A stretch of DNA of 64,000 nucleotides from Teratosphaeria epicoccoides (GCA_021401465.1 JADDMT010000043.1:124001-188000); one strand, 5' to 3'; shown: positions 12,251 through 23,903, numbered from the stretch's first letter. The notes: generated by a model not told the origin, from the letters alone. Program-made: numbers and translations.

Positions 12251-12859
12251 GGAAGACTTAGGCTTAGTAGGAGCTTAACCGTAGAGCGACCCTAGGCTAG
12301 TAGGAGCTTAGCCGCAGGGTGACCCTAGGCTAGTAGGAGTACTAGCCGGACCTTAGCTAGTCTTAGGCAAAAGGACACGTCTAGCAGAGGATTAATTTAA
12401 GCCCGAGGCCCCGTTAATCCCTACGTAGACAGGGGGCGTACTAACTAAGAATTCTGAGTTACAAGCTACTCTAACAGTAATGCTTGGAAAAAGACTAGCG
12501 ACTAGAGACAGTCAGGTAGAGAAGCAGAAGCTAATAAGAGCGCTTACAGCCCTAGACAACTTCCTACTAGTCTAGGACATAGTAGGAGCTAATAGAGGAG
12601 ATAATACTAAATAGGATACTAACTCCTAGGGACTACAAGCTCGATATGGCGAATAGGCAACTACTATCCTAGACCTTGCTAACTAGAATGACAGGTACGA
12701 TGCTAAGCTAGAAGATCTGTAGGCCCTCTATGCCTAGATCTCTACTAGCTAGGACTACATAGACATTATAGTATTAGCAGTCAGGTTAGGTATCCAGGTA
12801 ACTAACTTAGTCAATATATGAGATTATCAAAGAACCTAGGCATTGTTTATTCATAGAGT

Positions 12860-13440
12860 AGGAGCTAGTTCTTAAAAGGAAATTTAGACTTAGACTACAT
12901 AATAGATAAAACAGATAGGATATTAGTACTAGGAAATGTCTTCAAATTAGCTAGGGGACTAGTGTCCTAGGCGAGTAAGAAGCAAAAGTCAGTTACTAGT
13001 TCTACGATAGAGGCTAAGTACATAGTAATAGCAAGATGTGCTAAGTAATCTTAGTTCCTTAGTTAAGTCCTAAGGGACATGAGGATAGGTTAGCACATTA
13101 GAAAAGACTTAGGAAACCTAGTCATTAAGGAGAAGACCTAGTTTGCTATTAGGTCGCTAATAGTTCGACTAAAGGGCGACAATTAAGCCGCTATTCCCTG
13201 ACAAAAGATGCACAAGTTAGTAAGAGATCTAAGCACATTGACGTAGCATACTACTACTAGCGATACCTTTGCAGAATAGGGCCAGGATCTATTAGTTATA
13301 TTCCTACTAATGAGATAGTAGCAGATAGACTAATAAAACTGAAGAATAGACCCTAATTTGAAAAGTTTGTCAGCTAACTAGGACTACAGGAAGGGTAGTT
13401 TAAGAATAGTAGAGAGAGTTCTTTTGTCTACTAAGACTAA
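12860..13440 (+). pseudogene. Copia RNase H and carboxy terminus
   Basis: The frame contains the block ASKKQKSVTSSTIEAKY near 12,975-13,025, a standard Copia RNase H signature, and a downstream GDNQAAI block near 13,170-13,190. The terminal YIPTNEIVADRLIKL followed by FEKFV matches the usual end of Copia Pol. Scattered stops mark it as dead. Confidence 0.8.
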
Positions 13441-13695
13441 GCTTGCTACTAGGTAGTAGCTTAGTCAAACACTAGCTAGCCTACTACCTTAGGCAATCTT
13501 ATCTGTCGTTTTTGTAATAAAAGAAACCTATGCTAACTAGGCACTAAAGCTAGCACTACTAGAGCCTAGACTACCTAAACTACCTTAACTACCCGAACTA
13601 CCGCTGCCTAGCATGCGACAGAGACTCTCTAGTTGCTTAGTTAAGCCCTAGGGTAATAGAGATTCTTGCGGAGTGCATTTTTGAGGAAGTTGATC

Positions 13696-14341
13696 ATGCC
13701 TTGTAAGTAAGGGACTAGAATAGCCAGGACTAATCCGCATAGTGTCTACTAAGACGCTAAAGCATAAGCCTCTAAGCCAGATCTTTAAGGATAAGGAGGA
13801 TAACGACATCAAGGAAACCTTTAATCCTGACGTAATCCCTGCGCGCTAGAGTGTTACTATACTAGTTACGCATAATGAAGACACTAAGTTCGATGATGTT
13901 ATTAACACTTGTGTCAAGAAGCGCAAGATAGTTTCGAGGGCCGAGCGTAATAGCCGCAAGCGCGCCTAAGTCCCTTTGCCTTCTAATGCTAAGGATAAGG
14001 AGGAGGAGGTAGCTATTGCGCCTAAGCGCGGTAGGGCTACCGCTAGCTCTCTGTCTACTATAGGCTCTAAAGACGAGCCCCCCTATATCCTACTAAAGAA
14101 GAAGATACTAGCCTCTCTTTGTAGCGTTACTACTCCTGTTACTCCTAGTTGCCTCAGGTTGTTTAGTAGTCCCTGTGCAGGTAGGTAGTCCTTAGTAGAC
14201 CGTAACAAGAAAGACTCTTCTACTTTAGGTTTAGTTAGGAAGCCCTTAACTAGTAGTCGCTAAGTATTAGCTACAAAGCTAATCCGAGTATGTCTCTTAT
14301 TCTCTTAGGTTTTTTCTAGTTGTGCCTTTAGAAAACAATGA
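13696..14341 (+). pseudogene. Antisense accessory ORF of Gypsy-B copy 2
   Basis: This frame runs opposite to pol and ends at TGA 14,339-14,341, just beyond the chromodomain end. One plausible model starts at ATG 13,696 and splices out 13,703-13,742 (GTAAGT donor, ACTAAT branch, CATAG acceptor, only 40 bp). From 13,743 a single frame runs to the stop with a handful of TAG/TAA codons at likely CAG/CAA sites. The product is lysine/arginine-rich, with PKRGRA (AT-hook-like) at about 14,010-14,030. Its position and orientation match the antisense ORFs of Gypsy-A and Gypsy-C, but I see no sequence similarity to them. I do not recognise the family, and the start and intron are tentative. Confidence 0.45.
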
Positions 14342-15595
14342 TGTATAAGTAGGGCGTTTGTTTCTTGTTATTACTTCACGTGTTATACGCTACATACACG
14401 TATTTAGAACTCTGCTCCGAAACTCTTATCTTCCTACAAATCGACCTTCTTAAGCCCTACTTACGCCTCCTCTACTCTTTAAACTTACAAATAGCTTCTA
14501 GAGTGTTCTTATAGTCCTTAGCTACAACCTATTATGTGTACTTAGGTAGGTATCCTTTCTACTTTACTAGATAGTACGTTACGCCTTTACGCCGCATACT
14601 GTCCTTAATACTCTTAACTTCCTACTCTTCGTTCTCTTCTGCTAATAGCATCAGGTCTATAGGCTCTTCGCCCTTACGCTATACCTATAGCTTAAGTAGA
14701 GATACGTAGAAGACGTTATGTACATAATACAATAATAGTAATGATAGCTAGTATGCCTGCGATCCTGTTACGTCATGTATCTAGAAGGGCCCGACGAACC
14801 TTAGCATTATCTTCTTACTCGGAAGTTTGAGCTTAAGATTCTTCGTTAATAGTAAGGTGTATTTCCGGATTAAAGCTATAAAGAATCTAAAATAGCGACA
14901 TGCGTATAGTAGCATACATGCTATTATTAACTGCAAATTCTACTATAGGAATTACGTCAGCCTAGGCATCCTAATTCTTAGCGTAGTAGCACTAAAGGTA
15001 CTACTTAAGAGTCTAGTTTATACGTTTAGTCTAACTATTAGTCTGTAGATAGAATGCTATACTTAGGTAGTACTTAATATATGCCTTAAACACAAATTCT
15101 TGCTAGTATTTACTAGTGAAGATAGTACCTCGATCTGATAAAATACTTCGGGACATACTAAAGCGCTATATGACTTTGTCGCAAAGTAGTTTTGCAAGCT
15201 TACTACCTATGCACTTTTTCGTATATAGGATAAAAACATTCATCTTTAAATATTAGTTAACTACTTTAAGGATAGCATTAACTACATTACGTTTCTACTT
15301 TGCTAGTAGCAAATTAGTAGTAAAATCTATAGTTAAGTCTTGCTATAGTCTCTATAGTAGTAGGAGCGCCTAAGTATTACCATAGGGGTAATAGTACTAA
15401 GATTTGCTAATCTAGCATATCTAGCAGGATTTGACATAGTTAGATACATCCTGTTCTAGCGTTAGCTACTAATATTTGCGTCTAAGAAGAGTATTTGTTT
15501 TCTCTACGCCTAAATAACCTGTAAGTTCATTGTCATAATAAATGCGAAGGAGCTATAAATAGAGTACGTAGTTAGCAGGTACGTAGAGCCTGTTA
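13696..15595 (-). mobile_element. Gypsy-B copy 2, segment 1: integrase, chromodomain and antisense ORF
   Basis: The minus strand encodes a Gypsy integrase from 15,600 downward, with CQICQ, a DLTIDFTT block, SDRGTIFTSKYQQEF and an LSIAF...TNSQT block. It is followed by the GPFQI integrase tail (about 14,790) and a chromodomain ending near 14,470. It joins 22,593-23,514 once the Gypsy-C insertion (TSD TTAAA) is removed. The left end is cut off near the Copia terminus, and no 3' LTR was found. Confidence 0.82.
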
Positions 15596-15600
15596 TTAAA

Positions 15601-16078
15601 TGTCATAAGGGTAGGTACTAATAGCAGGAAGGTAACTAGGTGTTAGACTCGCAGAGCTGTAAAGAATATCGATAATAGCAGTTAACCTTGTAACTAACTC
15701 TCCTCTAAGCAAGAGAGGATTAAATTAAGAATTAAGCACGAAGCTCCTAACTACCTGTCCTGAAGCTATCCCTATATACTAGAGAGACAGAGTAGCTCTG
15801 TTAGATCTGTTAATAGACCCGACAGATCTATGTCTATAGATCTGTAGACTAACCCTACAGATCTAAGGGTCTATTATCCTGTAATAGATCCCTTCTCCCC
15901 TATAGGCCTATAGATCTGTAGACTAACCCTACAGATCTAGGGATCTATCCTCACGTTACAGATCCTTTCTCCTATGACTATGCTTATAACTTATAGTACT
16001 CCTATGACTATACTATGACTTATAGCACTTAGGACCCTCATGATCCTATGACTCATAGTACTCCTAACACTTATGACA
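15601..16078 (-). repeat. 3' LTR of Gypsy-C copy 1
   Basis: This 478-bp LTR pairs with 22,118-22,587. It contains repeated motifs around CAGATCTA and GTAGACTAACCCTA (three partial copies), which also occur in the LTRs of Gypsy-C copy 2. A purine-rich tract (minus strand AGAGGGGGATAG, 16,079-16,090) lies just inside it and fits the polypurine tract. Confidence 0.9.
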
Positions 16079-16158
16079 CTATCCCCCTCTTAGCCTAGCT
16101 TGTCCCTAAGCTACCTTGTTAGTGCGGGGTTTCTCTTGTCATTTCCTTTTATGTCGTG

Positions 16159-16779
16159 ATGTCTTCTCTTTCTACATTACTGCCTTATGTCATCCTAGAC
16201 ACTAACGCCCCTTTAACATAGAAACGTAAACGCCAGGCGAATTGAATTTATCGTTAGGGCCAGGACAGCATGAAGTCCTGTACTTAGTGTTAAGAGTTAA
16301 AGCTCGTTTGTCAGGTACACATTTCCTTAGGGAAATGTTTGTAATGTTACTTTAGTAACTGTCGAAGTTATGACGCAAAGGTAACAGAGGTCGAATAGAA
16401 GAAGTTAGGTAATTAGCGGAAAAGACTAATTACTAATCTCGATTATGCGAAGGCAGTCCTAGCCGAGGCTTCGCAGAAGATAATAGAGGCGCATATAAAG
16501 GAGATACGTCTCTGAAAACAGTTAGACGCGGTTAACTAGGAGGTCGAGGATAGTCGCGCTCTCGAGGAGCGTGAGATCAGGGAGGATGAGGCTAAAGAGC
16601 AGGCTCTTTTGCAGGCTAGGTTCCTTCTTAACCTAGATCCTTTAGCGGGACTCGCTCTTAGTCCTACGACATAGAGCGCTATAGAAGGTTTCGCTAATGC
16701 CTCGTATTAGGGTTTCCTAGATAGCGTGGTAGCCGAGCCGATCGACAGTGTCCCGCAGGAGTCTAGTCATGGCTTATGA
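16159..16779 (+). pseudogene. Antisense accessory ORF of Gypsy-C: Zn2Cys6-like array plus coiled coil
   Basis: A single frame of 206 codons runs from ATG 16,159 to TGA 16,777-16,779, on the strand opposite gag-pol and between the end of pol and the 3' LTR. A few internal stops are at sites explained by RIP (for example CAG to TAG). After a basic KRKRQ stretch (about residues 21-26) comes a cysteine array with spacing C-x2-C-x6-C-x8-C-x2-C-x4-C (about 16,279-16,365). That differs from the fungal Zn2Cys6 cluster only in the shorter last gap. A charged heptad-like helix follows (EEREIREDEAKEQALLQAR, about 16,560-16,620). The last six bases overlap the last six of pol on the other strand. A second copy at 23,983-24,602 keeps the same layout. 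By analogy it could be a DNA- or nucleic-acid-binding regulator; that function is inference. Confidence 0.65.
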
Positions 16780-19700
16780 TCTTCTTCCTAGGTTCGTTCC
16801 TTTCTCGAAACTTCGTATCTTTTGCTAACAGTTTCGCAGATGTTCTAGGGGTTCCTAGGTGTTCTCGGTACTCCTATATCCTTCCCATTCTACTAAGTAC
16901 TCTTGCTGTCTGTCTCGCTAGCAAGTGTCGACGATCTTCTCGACAGTGTACTCGGGTTCTTCTACTTTAGGGTCGAGTAGTAAGGGTTCCGTTTGTAGTG
17001 CGGCGTCTAGCGCTACTTGTTCTAGCAGAGAGACATAGAACACAGGGTGTATTCTTATCTGCTTAGGTAGCTATAACTCAAAATTAACTAGTCCTTTCTT
17101 AGCCTTGATCCTAAATAGTCCTACTTTTACAGCGTCTAGTTTTTTACTTGGCTTGTCCGATTTGATGTGATAGTAGAGAAGATACACCTTATCCCCCTCC
17201 TTTAGAATTAGTCCCTTAATTCTCTTACGATTCGCGTACTATGCCATGTTCTGCTAATAGAACTATAGGTTAAGTCGTGCTTCTGTTTGCAGTTAGCGTA
17301 GATGTTCTACTCGTCCGAGTGCTGCTAGGTTCAGATTACTAGCTAAGACATCCGGAATGTCTTCTATAGCTAATCTATATGCCATCTAAAATAGCGAGAG
17401 TCCTGTCGACTCTGCTAGTATACTATTATACGCGAGCTATGCTATTAGTAACAACTCTACCTAGTTGTTCTAGTCCCTATTAACATAGGATCGAAGGTAC
17501 TATTCTAACGTCTAATTTAGACGTTCTGTCTGTCTATCTGTCTAAGGGTAGAAGGAAGTACTTAGTCAATATTTAACCTAGAATTGTCTTATTAGGGCTC
17601 TCTAGAAGTTAGAGGTAAACACGGATCCTCGATCCGTTACTAGGTCCTATAGCATGCCATGTAGTGCTACTAACTATTTAATGAAGACATGCGTAATATC
17701 TTTAGTCTTAAAGTCTTCGTAGTAAGGGATAAACTTCCTAAACTTAGTAAATTAGTTAACTACTACTATGATCCTGTCGAAGAACTCATTCGTAGCAGGT
17801 TCTCTCGACTAAGGTAGTTTGACGATGAAATCCATGGCGAGCGATTCCCATAGCCATTAAGGTACCTTAAGTAGTCGTAGTAGCCTATACGGTTTGTAAC
17901 AGTTATGCTTACTTCGTTAGCAAGTTACATATTAACAGACGTAGTCCTCGATTGCCTTGCTCATCCTAGGGAAGCAATATTCTTGTCAGAGAATTTGCTT
18001 CATTTTAGACACTCCCGGGTATCCTGCCTAAGGTACGTTATGTTAGAGTCATAGTAGCTCTAATCGTAAAGATGTTAGCATGTATACTAATCCTTGAAAC
18101 AGAAGGATTCTATCTTCGTCTTCCTAATCCTCCTGTCTATTAATGTCGTTACGGACAGCAAGTGCAGTTAGGTCGTAGACGAGCGCGTTCTTTAGGTCGT
18201 CCTGAAATTCACTAGTCTATGTGACAGTCATAGCTACGAGTCGGTTAACTCCTAGCGTGCTATTGCTATTTTCCTAGAGAATAGCATGTTTCTCCTGCTT
18301 CACGCCCTTCATGTAGTCTGTCTGGCGGCTAAGTGCATCGGCGCGCGCGTTATCGGTCCCCTTATAATAGACGATCTTGCAGTTAAAACTAGAGAGCTCC
18401 TTACTCTACCGAACCTGTCGTCAGTTTAATTCTTTCGTCATTATGAAGTATCGCAAGTTCTCACGGTCTGTGTAGACCGTGACCTAGTGCTTAGAACCTT
18501 CTAAGTAGACTCGCTAGGCCTTGTAGGCGTCTACTATAGCTAGAAGTTCTTTGTTATAGACATCGTATTAGAGTTCAGGTCTAGACAATTTCCTCGAGTA
18601 GTAGGCGGCTAGCTGTAGTCATCTACTCGGTCCTAGTTAACTTAAGCATGCCCCGAGTACTACGTCAGAAGCATCTGTTTCGACTATATAAGGCTTATCT
18701 AGGTCGAATACAAGTAAGATCGGCTAATCTATGAATTGTCGCTTAAGTTCCTTGAAGGCATTCCGTTAGGCGTCGTCCTACACGAATAGCGTATCCTTCG
18801 TCGTAAGAGTCGTAAGTAGTGCTATAATCTTCGAATAGTTTGCCACAAATCTTCGGTAGAAGTTAGCGAACCTAAGGAAGGACTATACTTCCTTAACATT
18901 AGTTAGCGTAGGCTACTCTTTTACAATTTAGACTTTCTTAGTGTCTATCTTGATTCTATTCTATGCTACTACGTAGCTAAGGAATTATACTTCCTACTTG
19001 TGAAACTCGCTTTTCTGAGGCTTGACCTTTTACTAGTAATCCTAGAGTTTCTAAAGTACCTTGCGTATGTAAGTCCTATGCTCTTCGATCGTCCGGGAGT
19101 AGACAAGGATGTCGTCTAGGTATATAACTACAAAGACGTCAAGGTACTCTCGTAGCACATTATTAATAAATGCCTGCTATGTAGCTAGGGCATTTGTTAA
19201 CCTAAATAGCATGACTATGTACTTATAGTGTCTAAACCTAGTCTAGAACGTAGTCTTCTATTCTTCGCCTTCCTTAATTCGAATTTAGTTATACGCTCCG
19301 GGTATGTTAAACTTCGAGAACTACATCGCTCCTTGTAGGCGGTCCTGTAATTCTAAGAGTAAAGGAAGCGGATAACTATTCTTTATCGTGATGTCGTTTA
19401 ATCTATGATAATCTATGTAGAGTCGCTAGTCATCTTCCCCCTTAGGCACAAACAGGATTAGATATCTAGCTAGGGATTACGACTTGCGGATAAAGCCTTT
19501 CCGGAGGTTGTCTTCTAGGTATTTCCGGAGAATCTCTAGTTTCGCTGCTAATAACAGGCGAACTAATTACTTCGTTAGTGTCTTGCTAGGGAGTAAGGGT
19601 ATCCTGTAGTCCTACTCCTAGTGTTCTAGCAGAGCTTCTTAGTTAGGTTCTTCCTTAAAAAGAGTAGCGAACTCTTTATACTTATTAGGAACTATGAATT

Positions 19701-20290
19701 CGACCCTAACTTTCGTTTGCGTTGCTTTGACCTATAGGACGTGCACTTCCTGTTCTAGATCCTTGATAGCGGCTACTTTCTCGCTTGAAGTCATAACACA
19801 TATTTCGATCTTGCCTAGTACGTCGTGTACTACAGGTAGAGGTATCGATCTTAAGAGTTCCGGGAACTAGAATCTCTCATTCTTCTAGTTAATATAGGGG
19901 TTAGCGTTTCTTAGCCATAGTAACCCTAGTACTACATCTGAGCCTAGTGACTCTATGATGTCAAACTAGAGCATCTCTTAGTAGCGTCCTATCCGCAGAG
20001 GTATCATCTTAGTTTCTTCGTCAACTATTCCTTGGTTATACATGACCGGCTTTCTATTAATCGCTTGTAGTAAGAAAGCATTTGTCTTCGCCTGTAGCTT
20101 TATCCTAGCTGTCCTAGCGAACTTAGGCGTCATGAAGATTCTAGTACATCCTGAATCTATTAAGGCCCTAGCTAGCGTCTCGTCGATGTGTACCTATACT
20201 CTAAGGTTGTTCGCATATCTAGCGCTAATCGCGGCACATCGTTACAGCCTTGTCTAGTCTGTCCGTAGGTCTAATTCTAGCGGACCTCGT
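16774..20290 (-). pseudogene. pol: Gypsy-C copy 1 pol
   Basis: On the minus strand the RT YLDD motif lies near 19,095-19,125 within VFVVIYLDDILVYS. RNase H covers about 18,250-18,800 and integrase about 17,150-18,000. The chromodomain (about 16,790-16,980) reads EYTVEKIVD then EYLVEWEGY, a near-canonical chromoshadow-type fold start. The stop TAA (16,776-16,774) falls in the same six bases as the antisense ORF stop. The chromodomain would target integration to heterochromatin, as known for chromoviruses. Several in-frame stops remain, so it is inactive as it stands. The gag-pol boundary is approximate. Confidence 0.85.
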
Positions 20291-21059
20291 CGTTTCCCGA
20301 ATAACTGTCTTCACGGACTAGTTTAGGGATTGTATAGTCTCAGCTTCTTCTCTAAGCGTTACCGTTTTCTGGCCTAAGAGGTCGTTCTCACTCTTGGCCT
20401 CGCTGTTCCTACGCGTTTCTTGCGTACTCGATCTTTAAGTAGTAGACTTAGAGTCGTAGCGCTCGTGAAATCTGAATACCTTCGTAGGTCAGGTAGCCTC
20501 CCTAGGGCGTAAACTCTACCCTAAACAGTATAATTTCTTAGACAACTTTCTGATGCGCGTGAGGTTAAGCTACAACTAGTAGTCTCCTCAGGTGTCGTCG
20601 CATACAGTCGGCTAGTTCGTCATACTAAAGCTAGTCGACATGTTATACTCCATTAATCTATGGGCAAGCCTAAGCCTACTAGTTCTGTATGATTCGGATA
20701 ATATCGAGCCTAATGTCATGCGGCGGCATAGCCTATCGCTCTATGCTCTCGTCTTCCTCGGAATCAGGAATGACAGCTTCGACAATCTCGTAGTTGTTAT
20801 CCGAACCTTCTTCTTCTTCTTCTAGCTCCTGTTACCTTAGGACTGTCGTACTAGAAGGTGTACCCCTTAGCGCACAGATCGACTATGCCTTGTTTCGGCT
20901 AGGGTACTATCCGGAACTATCTTTATTACTCATGTGAATTCGACAATCGTCGTCATAGCATGTAGTCTAAGTAAGTGCGGCATAGTCCGGTTCTCGAGTA
21001 GCGGCGGCCTTTCGCTAAGGCGCCGTTGTTGTTGCGCAAGCCTGCTCTATCCTAGGCAG

Positions 21060-22058
21060 TTCCTGTCGTTACTTCTTAGCAAAACACTCGCGGGCAAAGT
21101 GTCCTTTCTTTCTACAGTTGTAGCACTTGAGATTACTCTTGTCAAATGGCTTCTTTAGACCATTCTAGGGAGGAGAGCCCTTCCGTGGCTTTCCTCGGGG
21201 TCTATTCCTTAGACGCCCCTTAGTCGCATCTAACTCTATAGGTTAGAGACTATAGTAATCGCTTTGCCATTTTAGTGCTAATCGTTAGACCTTATGGTTA
21301 GCCTGTACTAGCTTACAATTTCTATGTTGTCGTTCTTGCTGTTGTTCCTAGATGCAATTATCGATTCTAATCGCGAGATTGCTCATTTCCTTGAATGTCG
21401 TTAGCTAATCTCCTTAGGCAATTTCGTCTTTAACTGTCTCCTTTAGTCCCTAGTAGAACTAAGCGGCTAAAGCATTATCATTCTAGTCGACTTGAGCAGA
21501 GAGGGTCTAAAAGTCCGCGCGGTACTTAATGGCAGAGCCCTTCTGCTAGATTCCTAGGAGAGCTCTCTCGGCCTCTTGTTGCTTATTACTAAGCCTAAAC
21601 GCTTCGCGTAATGCCTTAAACAAAGACTTGTCTAAGTTAAGAATCTCCCTAGTTGTCGTCTTCCTGGCTTCGACGTTGCTAATGTGATCTAGATAATCTG
21701 TTAGATGAGGCTAGATAAACTCGAACACTAGTCCCTTCAGGTAAGAGACAATGTACATCATTCGCTTATAATATGTTATAAACCGTTCCGTATCTACGTT
21801 AAATGCTAACTAGCATTATAGGATAAACATCTTGACCTGAGATTATTGTCCTGTAAACTCTGTAGGGCTTCCTATCTTAAAGCCATTGTTGCTATGTCTA
21901 TTCCTAGTAGTTAAACCTGCGACAGATGCTAGAGCTATCTCGCTAAGGTAAATAGATTCGAGCTACTACGTAATTTAAGGTATAGTAGCAACTTGTTCTT
22001 ATAGTGTTAGTTAATTGTCGCTAGAAGTTAAACTAATAGCTATAGAACTACTTGACAT
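21060..22058 (-). pseudogene. gag: Gypsy-C copy 1 gag
   Basis: The frame begins MSSSSIAISLTSS at 22,058 (minus strand) and contains a long capsid-like helical region. It ends in a perfect CCHC zinc knuckle, CYNCRKKGHFAREC, near 21,080-21,130, preceded by an arginine/lysine-rich segment (RGKPRKGSPP). It has about a dozen internal stops at probable CAG/CAA/TGG codons. It would be the nucleocapsid/capsid protein of the element. Confidence 0.8.
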
Positions 22059-22117
22059 AGGCGTATGTTAAGCGCTCGACGAGTCCCCTAATGCTTCCTT
22101 AGAAGTAGTGCTCAAAT

Positions 22118-22587
22118 TGTCATAAGGGTAGGTGCCGATAGTAGGAAGGTAACTAGTTATTAGACTCGTAGAGCTGTAAAGAATATCGATAATAGTAGTT
22201 AACCTTGTAACTAACTATCCCCTAGGGAAAGGGAATTAAATTAAGCACGAAGCTCCTAACTACCTGTCCTGAAGCTATCCCTATATACTAGAGAGACAGA
22301 GCAGCTCTGTTAGATCTGTCGACAGACCTAACAGATCTGTGTTTGTAGATCTATAGACTAACCCTATAGATCTAAGGGTCTATTATCCTATAACAGATCC
22401 CTTCTTCCTTATAGGCCTATAGATCTGTAGACTAACCCTACAGATCTAGGGATCTCTCCTTACGTGACAGATCCTTTCTCCTATGACTATGCTTATGACT
22501 TATAGTACTCCTATGACTGTACTATAACTTATAGCACTTAGGACTCTCATGATCCTATGACTTATAGTACTCCTAACACTCATGACA
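22118..22587 (-). repeat. 5' LTR of Gypsy-C copy 1
   Basis: This 470-bp LTR pairs with 15,601-16,078. The right flank TTAAA completes the target-site duplication. The few differences between the two LTRs are mostly C/T and G/A, so dating by LTR divergence would be confounded by RIP. Confidence 0.9.
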
Positions 22588-22592
22588 TTAAA

Positions 22593-23514
22593 GTACTACA
22601 AGTTACCTAACTTAGTCTAGTACTTCGGACTACTTATAGTATCCTAGAGGGCTATACCCTAATTAATTAACTCTACTTCTCGCTCTTGTAACTGCTAAAT
22701 AAGTCTCGAGACTTCTTTAAAGGGTTCTTTAGACATTACATGCTTACTACATGTAAGCTAATTAACTACCGCATGGATTAAGCTAGACATAGTTACTATA
22801 ACTGCTAGATAGGAGGGTTCATTACTAGCGGAGGCTATAAGGCCCTATTAGGCCTGCAGTTAACCTACAAGAGGAGCTAACGACAGGTTGCCGCCCTATA
22901 CTATAAGCTTTGTCTATAGTATAGGGAGGAGCTATTAGTTACCCTGCTCCCTAGTGTCGTAGTCTAGTTGTTACGAAGGACTATTAGCTAGATTCGTCTT
23001 CCTAGAACGATGCTAGATAACAAAGTCAAAGCTAGTAAGGAAAGTCGCCTACCTTGCTTGCTAATTACTTAGCTGCTTTACACCTATAAAGCCGCGTAGG
23101 TCATTATAGTTAGTAAGTACCTTAATAGGGTACGCTACGCCTTCGAGGTAGTGTCGGTACTCCTTGAAGCTATCGACAATAGCTAAAAGCTCTTAATCAT
23201 GAGTCTTGTAGTTAAGCTTAGCGCCCTGCATCTTCTGCGACTAGAAGGTAATCAGGTACTACTATGTACTACCTTCGTGCGACTAAAGCTACGATATAAT
23301 TACGGCTATTATGAATTTCGAAGCATTAGTCTCTATCCGGATCTTCGTAATAGGGTCAAAGTACTAGAGTATAGGCGTAGTTTAAAACGCTGCTTTAAAG
23401 TTAGAGAAAGCCTTGCTCTAAGCCTCCTCCTAAGGTACTATCCCTAGCTTCTTGCCTTAAAACGCGCCCTTTACGAGGGCTATAAGGGGAGCCACAATCT
23501 TCAAATAAGACTAT
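22593..23514 (-). mobile_element. pol: Gypsy-B copy 2, segment 2: RNase H
   Basis: On the minus strand the frame continues the RT end (SYLKIVAPLIALVKGAF) into an RNase H domain with an ETNAS block near 23,320, an HEGSTQYYLITF-like region and KTHDQELLAI. It joins segment 3 across the Gypsy-C copy 2 insertion and segment 1 across Gypsy-C copy 1. It is interrupted by RIP stops. Confidence 0.82.
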
Positions 23515-23519
23515 ATGAA

Positions 23520-23903
23520 TGTTATAAGGGTAGGTGCTAATAGCAGGAAGGGAATAAGGCGTTAGACTTAGAGAGTAGTAAAGAATATTAACAATAGCAA
23601 TTTACCTTGTAACTAACTATACTAGATGTAGTAGAAGGTTAAGCACGAAGCTCCTTACTGTCTAGCCTAACGCTATTCCTATATACTAAAGAGATGTGAT
23701 AGCTCTGTTAGGTCTGTTAACAGACCTGCTAGACCTAAGGTCTATTAGATCTGTAGACTAACCCTACAGATCTAGGTGTCTATAGCATAGGCGACAGACC
23801 CTCGAGGAATCTGTTCGTACATGATAGATCTCTAATGACACATGACAGATCCTCTCTTCTATTCACGTATTAGGATTTAGGCATGATACTCTAAACTATA
23901 ACA
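23520..23903 (-). repeat. 3' LTR of Gypsy-C copy 2
   Basis: This starts TGTTATAAGG and ends ATAACA. It is near-identical to 26,652-26,909 over the overlapping part, and related to but shorter than the copy 1 LTRs. It carries the same CTGTAGACTAACCCTA-type internal motif. Confidence 0.88.

Larger units (their letters stand above)
9640..13450 (+). mobile_element. Ty1/Copia element, RIP-degraded, RT largely missing
   Basis: The plus-strand order is gag (about 9,640-10,330) with a zinc knuckle, then integrase (about 11,000-12,240), then RNase H (about 12,860-13,400). Integrase before RNase H is the Copia order. Between about 12,480 and 12,830 there is too little room for the usual reverse transcriptase, so an internal deletion is likely. 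LTRs were not identified. A roughly 35-bp tandem repeat sits at 12,255-12,360 in the linker after integrase. Confidence 0.8.
15601..22587 (-). mobile_element. Gypsy-C copy 1: full-length chromovirus, mildly RIP-mutated
   Basis: LTRs at 15,601-16,078 and 22,118-22,587 both start TGTCATAAGG and end in ATGACA. The TSD TTAAA lies at 15,596-15,600 and 22,588-22,592. Order on the minus strand: gag (start 22,058), protease, RT, RNase H, integrase, chromodomain, stop at 16,776-16,774, then an opposite-strand ORF. It has far fewer stops than its neighbours, which suggests a later arrival or less exposure to RIP. It interrupts Gypsy-B between RNase H and integrase. Confidence 0.94.
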
